Assembly (NCBI GenBank): GCA_029219385.1
Contig: JAQXTH010000035.1
Coordinates: 1-63,395, forward strand
Reading direction: 5' to 3'
DNA from: Prevotellaceae bacterium
Lineage (GTDB): Bacteria; Bacteroidota; Bacteroidia; Bacteroidales; Bacteroidaceae
Length of the DNA stretch: 63,395 nt
Part shown: one piece after another, positions 8,419 through 17,653 of the stretch
How the letters are laid out: each line of letters begins with the position of its first letter
Numbering within the stretch: position 1 is the stretch's first letter
The notes under the pieces: model-generated
Database searches by the model: none
Told to the model about the DNA's origin: nothing
What the model saw: only the letters and a program-made list of their open reading frames with translations
Position numbers and translations under genes: made by a program

Positions 8419-10605
8419 TTATCGTTTCAAGAAATCGTCAAAATAGCGAGTGATCTGTTCGTAGAGATGTATCCTGTCGTGTCCCGACATATTATGTCCG
8501 GCTCCGGGATAGGCAAAAAGATCTATCTGCGTGCCGGCATCTGCACAGGCGCGCGCAAACGAAAGAGTGTGTTGAGGAACACAAACCGGGTCATTGTAAC
8601 CAAAGATGATTTTCAACCTTCCTTTTAGGTTGCCGGCTTTTAAACAAAGGTTGCTACCCTTATATCCTTCGGGGTTCTTTTGTGGAGTGCTCATGTAACG
8701 CTCTCCATACATAACCTCATAGAGGCTCCAATCTATCACCGGACCGCCCGCCACTGCCACTTTAAACACATCGGGATAGGACACCATGAGGTTTGTCGTC
8801 ATAAACCCACCAAAGCTCCAACCGTGAACACCCATGCGGTCGGCATCAACATAGGGCAGCGATTTCAGAAACTCCACGCCACACATTTGGTCTTTCATCT
8901 CCACTTCGCCCAAATGTTTGTGTGTGACATTCTCAAAAGCAAGTCCGCGCTCGTTGCTACCGCGGTTGTCCATCACAAACATCACATAGCCGCGTTGAGC
9001 CATGTAGATCTCCCAGCCTCTGTAGTTATAGCCCCACGAAGCATTGACGAGGCGTGTGTGTGGCCCGCCATAGAGATAAACAATGGTGGGATATTTCTTT
9101 GAGGGATCAAAGTCGGGAGGAGTTATGAGGCGATAATACAAATCGGTCACTCCGTCGGCAGCCTTGATTGAGCCGCTCGTGATATTTGGCACAGCATAGT
9201 CTCTCCAAGGATCATCGGGACGGAACAAAGAGGTGGCAGAAGGTTTTATTGCAGACAAAACATCATACTGTCTTTTCACCGCAGGCGACGACCATGTGTC
9301 GAGCACCATGCTCCCATCGGCCGACAAGACTCCATTGTGAACACCCTCGCCGTTGTCGAGCAACACGCGCCGCCCGTTCTCCACATTTACTGCATATATA
9401 TTGTGTTGCAGATCGTGGGCCTCGGTTGTGGTGACAATGACACTCTTTGTCTGTTTGCAAAAACCCAAAACGGAAGTAACTACAAAAGGGCCGTCGGTGA
9501 GGTCTTTCAATTTGTTCCCCTTTGTGTCAAACAAATAAAGATGGCTGAAGCCTTCGTTTTCGGTTTGATATACAAACTTCTCGCTATCCCAAGGCAAGAA
9601 AATGGGCGCATATTCGGGGTGAACATACTTCTCGTTGTTTTCTTCGTATATTTTGGCAATGCGCTGACCCGTCTCTGCCGAGAAGCTCCACATTTCATCG
9701 TGATTTTGGTCGCGATTAAGAATAGTGACGTAGACTAACTTGTTGTCGGGCGACCATGCTATGCCCGTGAAATAATGGTCTTTTTTCTCACCGAGGTCGA
9801 GCCACACCGTCTTTTGGTTGGCAACATCATATATGCCTACACTCACCTCGTGGCTCGTCATGCCGGCCATGGGATATTTATCGGGAGCATGGAGCGCAAT
9901 ACGATTGTCTATATTCACCTGCGGATAGTCGGTCACCATTGATTGATCCATGCGATAGTAGGCCAACTTCATTCCATCGGGGCTCCAGAAAGTCCCCTTG
10001 TTGATGCCCCACTCATTGCGGTGAACACTTTGACCGTAGACCAACTCACGACTGCCATCGACAGAGACCTGCAACTGTCTGCCCTCTGCGTCTGTCACAT
10101 AGAGGTTGTCATCTTTTATATATGCAAGGTTGCGCGAGCAGGCATTCCAATCTTCTCCCGACGCTCCCTTCACACGCTCTGCCGTCCATATAATTTTGTT
10201 GTCTTTCCAATCGAGCATCACTCGTCTTGCCGGTGTCACAAACATTGCAAATGGTTTGTCGGCATAAGGAAAAGCCACCCCCCTGAGAGATTTCTGCGTT
10301 GCGAGCGAACCCTTGCGCAACACCTCATTGACTTGAGACAGCGTAAACAACGTGTCGCCCGTTTTAATATCGTTGGCATTGCTACACACTCCCACCTTGG
10401 CCTGAGCTTTCAAGTTGTAGGCAACACACTCACCGCTATTGGTCTTGACCAACGTGTTTCCCCACCACTTGGCATTAAGCACCGGCAACGACGTGGGGCC
10501 ACCACCTCGCTGCAAATCTTCGTGGGTAAACAATTTCTTCTGAGCCGACACCATTGTGACTATATATAATAAGGAAATAAGGAAGAAAAATCTGTTCTTA
10601 ATCAT
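8419..10605 (-). CDS. S9 family (DPP IV-like) secreted peptidase
   Basis: 728-residue serine peptidase of the prolyl oligopeptidase clan. A signal peptide (1-21, ending MVSA|Q) exports it to the periplasm. An eight-bladed DPPIV_N-type propeller fills about 50-490 and an alpha/beta hydrolase domain the rest. The triad is Ser597 (GWSFGGF), Asp672 (GYNDPVC) and His704 (PGAGHNM). The Asp and His contexts differ from classical DPP IV (DDNVH), so post-proline specificity is not assured. The frame runs open upstream inside rlmL, but the ATG ending at 10605 begins the signal peptide and overlaps the rlmL stop by 8 bp, implying coupling. Confidence 0.9.
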   Translation of the reverse strand: MIKNRFFFLISLLYIVTMVSAQKKLFTHEDLQRGGGPTSLPVLNAKWWGNTLVKTNSGECVAYNLKAQAKVGVCSNANDIKTGDTLFTLSQVNEVLRKGSLATQKSLRGVAFPYADKPFAMFVTPARRVMLDWKDNKIIWTAERVKGASGEDWNACSRNLAYIKDDNLYVTDAEGRQLQVSVDGSRELVYGQSVHRNEWGINKGTFWSPDGMKLAYYRMDQSMVTDYPQVNIDNRIALHAPDKYPMAGMTSHEVSVGIYDVANQKTVWLDLGEKKDHYFTGIAWSPDNKLVYVTILNRDQNHDEMWSFSAETGQRIAKIYEENNEKYVHPEYAPIFLPWDSEKFVYQTENEGFSHLYLFDTKGNKLKDLTDGPFVVTSVLGFCKQTKSVIVTTTEAHDLQHNIYAVNVENGRRVLLDNGEGVHNGVLSADGSMVLDTWSSPAVKRQYDVLSAIKPSATSLFRPDDPWRDYAVPNITSGSIKAADGVTDLYYRLITPPDFDPSKKYPTIVYLYGGPHTRLVNASWGYNYRGWEIYMAQRGYVMFVMDNRGSNERGLAFENVTHKHLGEVEMKDQMCGVEFLKSLPYVDADRMGVHGWSFGGFMTTNLMVSYPDVFKVAVAGGPVIDWSLYEVMYGERYMSTPQKNPEGYKGSNLCLKAGNLKGRLKIIFGYNDPVCVPQHTLSFARACADAGTQIDLFAYPGAGHNMSGHDRIHLYEQITRYFDDFLKR

Positions 10606-12097
10606 ATCTGTGTTTTTTAGTCGAGTTTTTTGCCCACGGCGAACGATTTTTGCGGTCTGTTGATTTGCGTTCATCGCGTCTGTGTTCATCGCGGTGTTTA
10701 TGCCTGCCACCATCTTTAAAACTTTCGCGGTCGCCATCATAATCAGTGCGACGCCGTTCGTTTTGGGCTTCGCGTTCTTTTTGTGAAGCCATAAACGAGC
10801 GATGGCGAATGCGCAGATATGCCGGTATATCGTCGTTGTCGCTCTCCGGCTCACCATACATTGCATCCTTAAAATCACGACGAGGCTTCAAAGGCTTCTT
10901 GCTTTTCATCTTGCGAATATCATCGTCGGTCTTTATGTTTCCACCTTCTGAGCGGAAAGTCTTCAACTCTCCGTCAAAAATCTGATATTTGCGAAACTCA
11001 CAATCGAGCGACCCATTATAGAGAGGTATCTTGACACTGGGTTTCAATCCGATTTGGTCAAAAGTCTGCTGACGATAACTGATAATCCAAGCGTCGTTGC
11101 CCACAAAGCGATGTTTGAGTTTTTCTCCGATTGCACGATAAAGCCCCAAGAGGTCGGGGGCAGTGATGCGCTCACCGTAGGGAGGATTTGTGACCATCAC
11201 CGCCTTGCCCTCCGGCTTTTCAAACTGCTGAACAGACTTCTCTGCCACTTCCACCACATCTGCCACACCGGCCGATTTCACATTGGCTCTCGCTGCTGCC
11301 ACGGCAGCGGGGTCGATGTCGCTTGCATAGATTTTATGCACAAACTCGCGCTCGGCCGAATCGTCATTATATATTTTCTCAAGCAATTCGGGCTCGAAAT
11401 CCTTCCAATTCTCAAAGGCATATTTCGACGTGTGAAACACACCGGGATAAATATTGCGCGCCAGCAATGCGGCCTCAACGGCAATCGTGCCCGACCCACA
11501 CATGGGGTCATACAAATCACACTCTCCCTGCCAGCCCGTGAGCAACAGCATTCCTGCGGCAAGCACCTCGCTGATTGGGCTCTCTACGGTGGCCACCCTG
11601 TATCCACGTTTGTGCAGACTCTCACCCGACGAGTCAAGCGAAAGGGTGCAACTGTTTCCACTGATATGAATATTGAGTTTAATGTCAGGATTGGCTACGC
11701 TGATATTGGGTCGCTGCCCCGTGTGCTCACGAAAATAGTCGACGATGGCATCCTTCACCTTGTAGGCCACAAACTTGGAGTGTTTGAAATCTTCAGAATA
11801 AACCACCGAGTCGACCGCAAACGAAGTCTTGAGATCCAAATAGTCGCTCCACTCAATCTGAGAGACCGCCTTATAGACATCCTCCGCCTCACGCGCCTCA
11901 AAAGTCTTGATAGGTTTCAGTACTCTCAAAGCCGTGCGCAGACAGAAGTTTGCCTTATACATCAACTCTTTGTCTCCCACAAACGACACCATGCGCAGTC
12001 CGGGTTCAATCTCCTGCGCTCCGAGCGCACTTAATTCTTTTGCCAACACCTCCTCCAGACCTTGGAGGGTTTTCACAATCATTTTAAACTGTTCCAT
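10598..12097 (-). CDS. rlmL: THUMP-domain rRNA methyltransferase, RlmL-like
   Basis: 499-residue SAM-dependent RNA methyltransferase. RlmL makes m2G2445 in 23S rRNA in E. coli, but this protein lacks the RlmK half, as usual in Bacteroidetes. A THUMP domain lies at about 45-155. The Rossmann methyltransferase follows with DPMCGSGTIAVEAAL (SAM loop) and TNPPYGERI (NPPY catalytic motif). The C-terminal 110 residues are low-complexity, very basic and rich in Arg/Asp/His, probably a disordered RNA-binding tail. The start MEQFKMIVKT matches family N termini. Confidence 0.92.
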   Translation of the reverse strand: MEQFKMIVKTLQGLEEVLAKELSALGAQEIEPGLRMVSFVGDKELMYKANFCLRTALRVLKPIKTFEAREAEDVYKAVSQIEWSDYLDLKTSFAVDSVVYSEDFKHSKFVAYKVKDAIVDYFREHTGQRPNISVANPDIKLNIHISGNSCTLSLDSSGESLHKRGYRVATVESPISEVLAAGMLLLTGWQGECDLYDPMCGSGTIAVEAALLARNIYPGVFHTSKYAFENWKDFEPELLEKIYNDDSAEREFVHKIYASDIDPAAVAAARANVKSAGVADVVEVAEKSVQQFEKPEGKAVMVTNPPYGERITAPDLLGLYRAIGEKLKHRFVGNDAWIISYRQQTFDQIGLKPSVKIPLYNGSLDCEFRKYQIFDGELKTFRSEGGNIKTDDDIRKMKSKKPLKPRRDFKDAMYGEPESDNDDIPAYLRIRHRSFMASQKEREAQNERRRTDYDGDRESFKDGGRHKHRDEHRRDERKSTDRKNRSPWAKNSTKKHRYD

Positions 12098-12122
12098 TAG
12101 TATGAACGTGTAGAAATGGAAT

Positions 12123-13028
12123 TTATATATTTGAGTTCTTATTTTGAGTCAATCTTGCCTCGGGCGGCACATCTTCCGTCACCCACAGGTTGCCACCTAC
12201 AATAGCACCTCGCCCTATCGTGACACGCCCCAAAATGGTGGCGTTGGAATAAACAATCACGTCGTCTTCCAAAATCGGGTGGCGAGGCACTCCCTTAATG
12301 GGCAAGCCGTCTTCACCCAGAGGAAAACTCTTTGCGCCTAGCGTCACACCCTGATAGAGCTTCACATTGTTGCCTATGATACACGTTGCGCCTATCACCA
12401 CACCGGTGCCGTGGTCAATTGTGAAATATGCACCTATCTGCGCCCCCGGGTGAATGTCGATGCCGGTCTCGCTGTGAGCCATCTCTGTGAGCAGACGTGG
12501 CACTATGGGCACGCCCAACTTGTGCAACTCATGAGCCAACCGATAGTTTGACAACGCCTTTATAACCGGATAGCAACTTATCACCTCGCTATAATTGGTG
12601 GCAGCGGGATCACCCCTATAAGCCGCCATCACGTCGGTCACCAACACATCTCTTATCTTGGGCAACAAGGCTATCACTTTCTCTGCCACATCTTTGGCTC
12701 TCTTCTTTATATCCTTGCGAGAAAATTTCTCCCCATTGCGGTTAAGACTCATGCCAGCGACTATCTGAGACTTCAGCAACATATAGATGCGCTCCAACGT
12801 GACACCCATATTATAGCCAATGGTGTCGGAACAGATATACGAACGCCCATAAAAACCGGGAAAGAAAACAGACCTACACAACTCAACAACCTCTTCCAAA
12901 ACCTTGGCCGAAGGAATGGAGTCGCTGTCGCTATATTCATGCACAAACCCCCGCTTCTCGGCCGAAGAATAGTCTGAGAGTTTAGCAACCGTTTCGGAAA
13001 GCAAACTTGCGAAATTGCTTTGTTTCAT
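12123..13028 (-). CDS. cysE: serine O-acetyltransferase
   Basis: Makes O-acetylserine for cysteine synthesis. It has 301 residues. A helical N-terminal half is followed by a left-handed beta-helix with hexapeptide repeats, including 'GIDIHPGAQIGAYFTIDHGTG' without its last residues, GATCIIGNNVKLYQ and GRGAIVGGNLWV. The active-site DHGTG with its His is intact. This long-N-terminus form is the EpsC/SatA-like version found in Bacteroidetes. The start is the ATG ending at 13028; a GTG two codons upstream is less likely. First gene of the leftward four-gene run. Confidence 0.94.
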   Translation of the reverse strand: MKQSNFASLLSETVAKLSDYSSAEKRGFVHEYSDSDSIPSAKVLEEVVELCRSVFFPGFYGRSYICSDTIGYNMGVTLERIYMLLKSQIVAGMSLNRNGEKFSRKDIKKRAKDVAEKVIALLPKIRDVLVTDVMAAYRGDPAATNYSEVISCYPVIKALSNYRLAHELHKLGVPIVPRLLTEMAHSETGIDIHPGAQIGAYFTIDHGTGVVIGATCIIGNNVKLYQGVTLGAKSFPLGEDGLPIKGVPRHPILEDDVIVYSNATILGRVTIGRGAIVGGNLWVTEDVPPEARLTQNKNSNI

Positions 13029-13062
13029 GCTCACAATTAAAAAAAATCTTACTTCTATTCTG

Positions 13063-13070
13063 CAAAAATA
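13063..13070 (-). promoter_or_regulatory. -7 box for cysE operon
   Basis: TATTTTTG on the minus strand, 34 bp before the cysE start. Confidence 0.5.
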
Positions 13071-13120
13071 CTATTTTTCTTTTTCTTCGGCGTTGTTTTT
13101 TAATTATTATCGTAAAATAA

Positions 13121-13152
13121 TTTGGTCAAAAGCAGCGAAAGAATTACTTTTG
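13121..13152 (+). promoter_or_regulatory. rho promoter
   Basis: -33 TTTG at 13121-13124, a 20-bp spacer, and -7 TACTTTTG at 13145-13152. This is a full match to the Bacteroidetes consensus. The predicted leader is about 135 nt and holds two small hairpins (13168-13183 and 13242-13270), possible sites of Rho autoregulation. Confidence 0.8.
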
Positions 13153-13294
13153 CGCATGATTTCAAGTAAACACGCTTGTGTTTCAAAACTTGCAATCACA
13201 ACTAATACAGAAATTCAACAAATCATTTTCAAGACATCTTTTGCCCGACAATCTGTCGCGTTTGCGGGCATTCGTATGTTTATATTTTATCCCT

Positions 13295-15148
13295 ATGCCA
13301 AACTACAAATTGGACGAGCTGCTCTCTATGTCAATAGACGAGACACGCTCTATCGCCCAAAGCCTGGGTATCAAAACAAACTCGTCTCAAACATTGCAAG
13401 ACATAGCATACCTTATAATAGACGAGCAAGCCATCGTGGGTTCGCAAACCAAGAAAAGAAAAACGACCAAAGCCGAAAAGGCCACAGCCGAAGTGACATC
13501 AACCTCAGTCGATAGCGAAACGAGCGACCCTGCACCTGAAGGCGAAAAAAAACGACGCAAACGAACACGCAAGGTTGCTGAAACCGACAACGAAACAGAG
13601 ACCAAAACTGAAACTCTCGCAACAACCGAAACTACAACCGAGGAAACAAAGAAACCGCGCAAAGGCAGAACACGCAAGGCAACGGCTGCCACCGGCAACA
13701 ACACAGAAGAAGAAACAACAACCGAAAACACTGCAAAAACAGCCGAACCTGCCAACGACAACACCTACAACGCAGAGGAAACACAACAACAGCCCTCACT
13801 GTTTGACCAACAAGAAACAGCCCCCACCAAGAAAACCTCTGATAAAAAATCGGAAAAAGAACCCGAAACCGACTTTATCATCATACAAGACATTCCGCCA
13901 CTCGAACCGGAATATACCACGTCGGCCGACTTTTCCACCCCGGAAACAACTATACCAACCATCACGCCCTCGCCCAAAAACGACAACTACAACGAGCGCA
14001 ACACTGCCCGCACCACTTCCTATGATTTTGGTGAAAGCATCATCGGGCGCGGAGTGCTTGACATCACCTCGGAAGGACAAGCCTTTCTTCGCTCAGCCGA
14101 CTACAACTATCTGCCCTCGCCCGACGACATCTTTGTGTCTAACCAGCAAATCAAATATTATGGTCTGAAAATCGGCGATGTGGTCGAGGGTCCCGTGCGC
14201 ATTCCGCGTGAAAATGAGAAAGTCTTTCCCCTCGTCAAAGTGACACGCATCAATGGTCTCACACCCGAACAAGTGCGCGACCGCCTATCCTTTGAGCACC
14301 TCACGCCGCTCTTTCCCAACGAGAAATTCAATCTGTGCAAAGGCGACGGTTCAGACTCTCTCTCCACACGCATCGTAGACCTCTTCGCCCCCATCGGCAA
14401 AGGCCAGCGTGCATTGCTTGTGGCCCAGCCCAAAACCGGCAAGACCATGATAATGAAAGCCATCGCCAACGCCATTGCTGCCAACCACCCCGAGGCCTAC
14501 CTTATGATGTTGCTCATCGACGAACGCCCGGAAGAAGTCACCGACATGGCGCGCACCGTCAACGCAGAAGTAATAGCCTCTACATTTGACGAACCGGCCT
14601 CCAATCACGTCAAAATTGCCGGCATAGTGCTCGAAAAAGCCAAGCGCATGGTTGAATGTGGCCACGACGTGGTTATCTTCCTCGACTCTATCACCCGACT
14701 GGCACGCGCCTACAACACCGTGGCTCCCGCCAGCGGCAAAATACTCACCGGTGGTGTGGATGCCAACGCCCTGCAAAAACCGAAACGCTTCTTCGGTGCA
14801 GCACGCAACATCGAGGGCGGCGGCTCACTCACCATTATCGCCACCGCACTTATCGACACCGGCAGCCGCATGGACGAAGTTATCTTTGAAGAGTTTAAAG
14901 GCACCGGCAACATGGAGTTGCAGCTCGACCGCAGCCTGAGCAACAAACGCATATTCCCCGCTGTCAACTGCGTGGCCTCGTCTACACGACGCGATGACCT
15001 GCTCCACGACAAAATGACACTCGACCGCATGTGGGTGTTGCGCAACCACATAGCCGAGATGACACCCATGGAGTCGATGAACATTGTGAAAAACCTTATG
15101 GAAAAAACAAAAAACAACGAAGAGTTCCTGCTCAGCATGAACTCTTAG
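13295..15148 (+). CDS. rho: transcription termination factor Rho
   Basis: 617-residue hexameric RNA helicase for factor-dependent termination. The N-terminal Rho_N helices (1-48, [14 protein letters not shown]) are followed by a Thr/Glu/Lys-rich low-complexity segment at about 50-240, then the cold-shock-like RNA-binding domain (about 248-325) and the ATPase core. Walker A is AQPKTGKT at 377-384, where E. coli has PPKAGKT; Walker B is [16 protein letters not shown]; the Q-loop/R-loop region [18 protein letters not shown] is intact. The frame is open upstream to 13178, but the promoter and the MPNYKL start fix the ATG at 13295. It ends at a strong terminator. Confidence 0.97.
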   Translation: MPNYKLDELLSMSIDETRSIAQSLGIKTNSSQTLQDIAYLIIDEQAIVGSQTKKRKTTKAEKATAEVTSTSVDSETSDPAPEGEKKRRKRTRKVAETDNETETKTETLATTETTTEETKKPRKGRTRKATAATGNNTEEETTTENTAKTAEPANDNTYNAEETQQQPSLFDQQETAPTKKTSDKKSEKEPETDFIIIQDIPPLEPEYTTSADFSTPETTIPTITPSPKNDNYNERNTARTTSYDFGESIIGRGVLDITSEGQAFLRSADYNYLPSPDDIFVSNQQIKYYGLKIGDVVEGPVRIPRENEKVFPLVKVTRINGLTPEQVRDRLSFEHLTPLFPNEKFNLCKGDGSDSLSTRIVDLFAPIGKGQRALLVAQPKTGKTMIMKAIANAIAANHPEAYLMMLLIDERPEEVTDMARTVNAEVIASTFDEPASNHVKIAGIVLEKAKRMVECGHDVVIFLDSITRLARAYNTVAPASGKILTGGVDANALQKPKRFFGAARNIEGGGSLTIIATALIDTGSRMDEVIFEEFKGTGNMELQLDRSLSNKRIFPAVNCVASSTRRDDLLHDKMTLDRMWVLRNHIAEMTPMESMNIVKNLMEKTKNNEEFLLSMNS

Positions 15149-15185
15149 TCAAACAAACCATACCGACACAAACCTTGCCCCCACA

Positions 15186-15246
15186 GAGGAGCGCGAAGCC
15201 AAAGAGACACAACGTCACCACCCGCTTCGCGCTCTTCTTTTTTTTT
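15186..15246 (+). terminator. rho terminator
   Basis: 14-bp stem (GAGGAGCGCGAAGC with GCTTCGCGCTCTTC, one wobble) and a run of about ten T. Confidence 0.9.
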
Positions 15247-15253
15247 CCCTTTT

Positions 15254-15294
15254 GCCTCAACAAGTTTTAACACTCTTTTAACAGCCTCAACAAG
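15254..15294 (+). promoter_or_regulatory. Pho-box-like direct repeat upstream of response regulator
   Basis: TTTTAACA occurs at 15265-15272 and again at 15276-15283, so TTAACA-N5-TTAACA with an 11-bp period. That period is the hallmark of Pho boxes, and TTAACA-N5-TTAACA equals the B. subtilis PhoP half-site rule. The pair is flanked by two exact copies of GCCTCAACAAG (15254-15264 and 15284-15294). It lies 32 bp upstream of the -7 box. Confidence 0.65.
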
Positions 15295-15315
15295 AGCGAG
15301 AAAAAGAATTTTCTA

Positions 15316-15323
15316 TAATTTTG
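15316..15323 (+). promoter_or_regulatory. -7 box for the two-component operon
   Basis: TAATTTTG, 27 bp before the ATG. There is no TTTG at -33, which fits an activated promoter. Confidence 0.6.
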
Positions 15324-15350
15324 CAACAGTTTCAAAACATTTATCTATTT

Positions 15351-16043
15351 ATGACACAACGCATATTGGTGGTCGACGACGAAGCCGACATCAGAGAAAT
15401 CCTCGTTTGCAACCTTGAGGCCGCCGGCTACGAAGTGGAAGAAGCAGTATCGGCAGAAGAAGCTCTCGACAAATTAGACAACACCTATTCGCTGATTTTG
15501 CTCGATGTGATGCTTGGCGGCATAAGCGGTTTCCGCATGGCCGACGTTTTGAGAAAAGAGCGCAAATGCAACATTCCCATTATCTTCCTCACAGCCAAAG
15601 ACCGCGAAAACGACCTGCTCACCGGTTTTGCCAGAGGTGGTGACGATTATATCACCAAGCCTTTCTCTTTGCAAGAAGTGTTGGCCAGAGTGAAAGCCAT
15701 CTTGCGTCGAAGTTCCTCTCAAGACAAAGCCGATGCCGACACTCCTGCCGACGACATCATGACCATCGGCGGACTGACCATCGACAAGACACGCAAGGTG
15801 GTGGTGGTCAACAACGAAGTGCTTAAACTATCGCCCAAGGAATTTGGCATTCTGATCACCCTCTGCACACACCCCGGCAAAGTGTTCTCACGCGAAGAAA
15901 TACTCGACTCCGTTTGGCACGGAGAAGCTTTTGTGTTGAGCCGCACCATTGACGTTCACATCACGCGCATACGCAAAAAACTTGGAGCCTTGGGCAATCA
16001 AATCAGCAATCGCCAAGGCTATGGCTATTGCTTTGAAGTATAA
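15351..16043 (+). CDS. OmpR/PhoB-family response regulator, probable PhoB
   Basis: 230-residue DNA-binding response regulator. The receiver domain (1-120) has the acid pocket VVDDE (Asp9, Asp10), phospho-acceptor Asp52 (LLDVML), a Thr in FLTAKDREND and Lys in ITKPF. The winged-helix effector (about 140-230) ends 'TRIRKKLG...RQGYGYCFEV', typical of OmpR/PhoB. I start at ATG 15351, because the preceding ten open codons contain the -7 box. The kinase gene follows 14 bp later and a phosphate transporter after that, so I infer a PhoB role; sequence alone shows only the family. Confidence 0.9.
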   Translation: MTQRILVVDDEADIREILVCNLEAAGYEVEEAVSAEEALDKLDNTYSLILLDVMLGGISGFRMADVLRKERKCNIPIIFLTAKDRENDLLTGFARGGDDYITKPFSLQEVLARVKAILRRSSSQDKADADTPADDIMTIGGLTIDKTRKVVVVNNEVLKLSPKEFGILITLCTHPGKVFSREEILDSVWHGEAFVLSRTIDVHITRIRKKLGALGNQISNRQGYGYCFEV

Positions 16044-16057
16044 ACACGCGCCTCTCG

Positions 16058-17341
16058 ATGAAATACAAGAAAATATTTCTGTTGGAGTTTAGCGCGCTGT
16101 TTGCCGTGTTTGCCATTGTGTTGATAGTGTTTCAATGGCAACGCGAACGCGAGTTTCGCAAAGAATTGTTGGAGGCGCGACTTCAAGGCTATGCCGACAT
16201 CATTGCTCTACAAGACACCCTCACTCCTCCAACCATACCGGCCCATCTGCGCGCCACCGTGATAAAAACCGATGGCAAGGTGTTGTTTGAAACCAACGCC
16301 AACCTCTCTGTGAAAGAAATGGGCAACCACATCAACCGACCCGAGATAAGCGAGGCCCTGAAACATGGCAAAGGCTGCAACATACGCCAAAGCACCACCA
16401 CCGGCGAAGAGTTCTTCTATTTTGCCAAACGCTACAACGGGCGCATAGTGCGCGTGGCCCTGCCCTTCGACATTCCGGTGAAACATTTCATTAAGTCGGG
16501 CGACAACCTCTTTCTATGGGTCTTCATGTTTGCTTTCACAGTGGCATTTGGCATCTTGTTCTACATGAGCGACCGTTTCGGGCGCACCGTGCAAGATGTC
16601 AAGACAAAGGAGCGCGAAAAGGCCAACGCCGTGAAACGACAGATGACCAGCAACATTGCCCACGAACTGCGCACCCCCGTCACCGCTATCCACGGATATA
16701 TCGAGACACTGCTCAAACACCCCAACCTCAGTGAAGAGCGCAAGCAACACTTCCTGCGCCACACTCTGATGCAGAGCGAAAGACTCACCGACCTCATACG
16801 CGATGTCTCCATTATCAGCAAAATGGAAGAAGCCCCTACCCTACTGCCTCGCGAAACAATCTGCATTGACAACATAGTGAAAGAGATCGCCGAAGAATTT
16901 AGCACAGCCATTACGCAAAACGGCATGACACTCCACACCGACCTCCCCGACGGACTCTACATCAACGGCAACTATAGTCTGATATACAGCATTTTCCGCA
17001 ACCTAGTTGAAAACAGCATTCGCTATGCAGGCAGCAACACGGAAATACATATCATTCTCACCGACCAAACCCTCACCCACTATTCCTTTGTTTATTATGA
17101 CACCGGCAAAGGCATTGCCCCCAACCACCTCAACCGAATATTTGAGCGTTTCTACCGCATAGAGGAAGGACGCACGCGCAACGACAAAGGAGGCACCGGC
17201 CTCGGACTGTCGATAGTGAAAAACGCCGTGCTCTTCCATCGTGGCACAATCAGCGCACACAACCGTCCCGAGGGTGGATTGGAATTTCGCTTCACTCTCA
17301 ACCACGAAAACACACAAGCCGCCAATCCCTCAAAATCTTAA
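16058..17341 (+). CDS. sensor histidine kinase, probable PhoR-like
   Basis: 427-residue membrane kinase. Two membrane helices (about 7-25 and 150-170) bracket a periplasmic segment of roughly 120 residues. The HisKA domain holds His202 (SNIAHELRTPVTAI). The ATPase domain has the N box NLVENSIRYA, G1 DTGKGI, F box FERFYRI and G2 GGTGLGLSIV, all intact. There is no PAS domain between membrane and DHp, unlike E. coli PhoR. It forms an operon with the upstream regulator. Its stop codon (17339-17341) sits inside the Pho-box-like repeat of the next promoter. Confidence 0.9.
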   Translation: MKYKKIFLLEFSALFAVFAIVLIVFQWQREREFRKELLEARLQGYADIIALQDTLTPPTIPAHLRATVIKTDGKVLFETNANLSVKEMGNHINRPEISEALKHGKGCNIRQSTTTGEEFFYFAKRYNGRIVRVALPFDIPVKHFIKSGDNLFLWVFMFAFTVAFGILFYMSDRFGRTVQDVKTKEREKANAVKRQMTSNIAHELRTPVTAIHGYIETLLKHPNLSEERKQHFLRHTLMQSERLTDLIRDVSIISKMEEAPTLLPRETICIDNIVKEIAEEFSTAITQNGMTLHTDLPDGLYINGNYSLIYSIFRNLVENSIRYAGSNTEIHIILTDQTLTHYSFVYYDTGKGIAPNHLNRIFERFYRIEEGRTRNDKGGTGLGLSIVKNAVLFHRGTISAHNRPEGGLEFRFTLNHENTQAANPSKS

Positions 17342-17354
17342 CATCTTCTTAACG
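17338..17354 (+). promoter_or_regulatory. Pho-box-like direct repeat upstream of PiT transporter
   Basis: TTAACA (17338-17343), five bases, TTAACG (17349-17354): the same 11-bp-period repeat as before the response regulator. It overlaps the kinase stop codon and lies 53 bp upstream of the -7 box. Confidence 0.6.
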
Positions 17355-17407
17355 AATTTGAAACACAAACTAATCACGCCATTCACCGTTTCGTAATTTC
17401 AAAGGCA

Positions 17408-17415
17408 TAATTTTG
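17408..17415 (+). promoter_or_regulatory. -7 box for the PiT transporter
   Basis: TAATTTTG. Transcription from here gives a leader of about 235 nt that contains a 61-codon open frame. Confidence 0.6.
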
Positions 17416-17455
17416 CATTGAGAAATCAAAAGTTTAATTTTCCAACTGCAAGATT

Positions 17456-17641
17456 ATGCCTTTACCATTTCCTTTTTCTATCCTCAGGCTTAACACCGGC
17501 AAAAAAGACAATACCGATGAGCCTTTTAAAATCAACCACTTCAACTGCGATGACATAATAAAGCCCTCGCAAATAATTCGTTTGTGCACAGCCTCGCCTA
17601 AAATATCAACCGGCGACAACACTACACCCACAAAACAATAA
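17456..17641 (+). CDS. possible small leader ORF before the PiT gene
   Basis: A 61-codon ATG frame lies wholly within the predicted transporter leader and stops 12 bp before its start. The product has no recognised domain, is not strongly hydrophobic, and holds 'NTGKKDNTDEPFKINHFN'. It could be a leader peptide, a small protein or chance. I cannot identify it. Confidence 0.25.
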   Translation: MPLPFPFSILRLNTGKKDNTDEPFKINHFNCDDIIKPSQIIRLCTASPKISTGDNTTPTKQ

Positions 17642-17653
17642 ACACCCTATATC

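Noticed and set aside
8419-10878. 819-residue form of the S9 peptidase
   Set aside because: The extra N-terminal part is read inside rlmL and has no signal peptide; the ATG at 10605 does.
13178-13294. Upstream extension of Rho
   Set aside because: The 39 extra codons begin with TTG and have no similarity to Rho N termini; the promoter supports ATG 13295.
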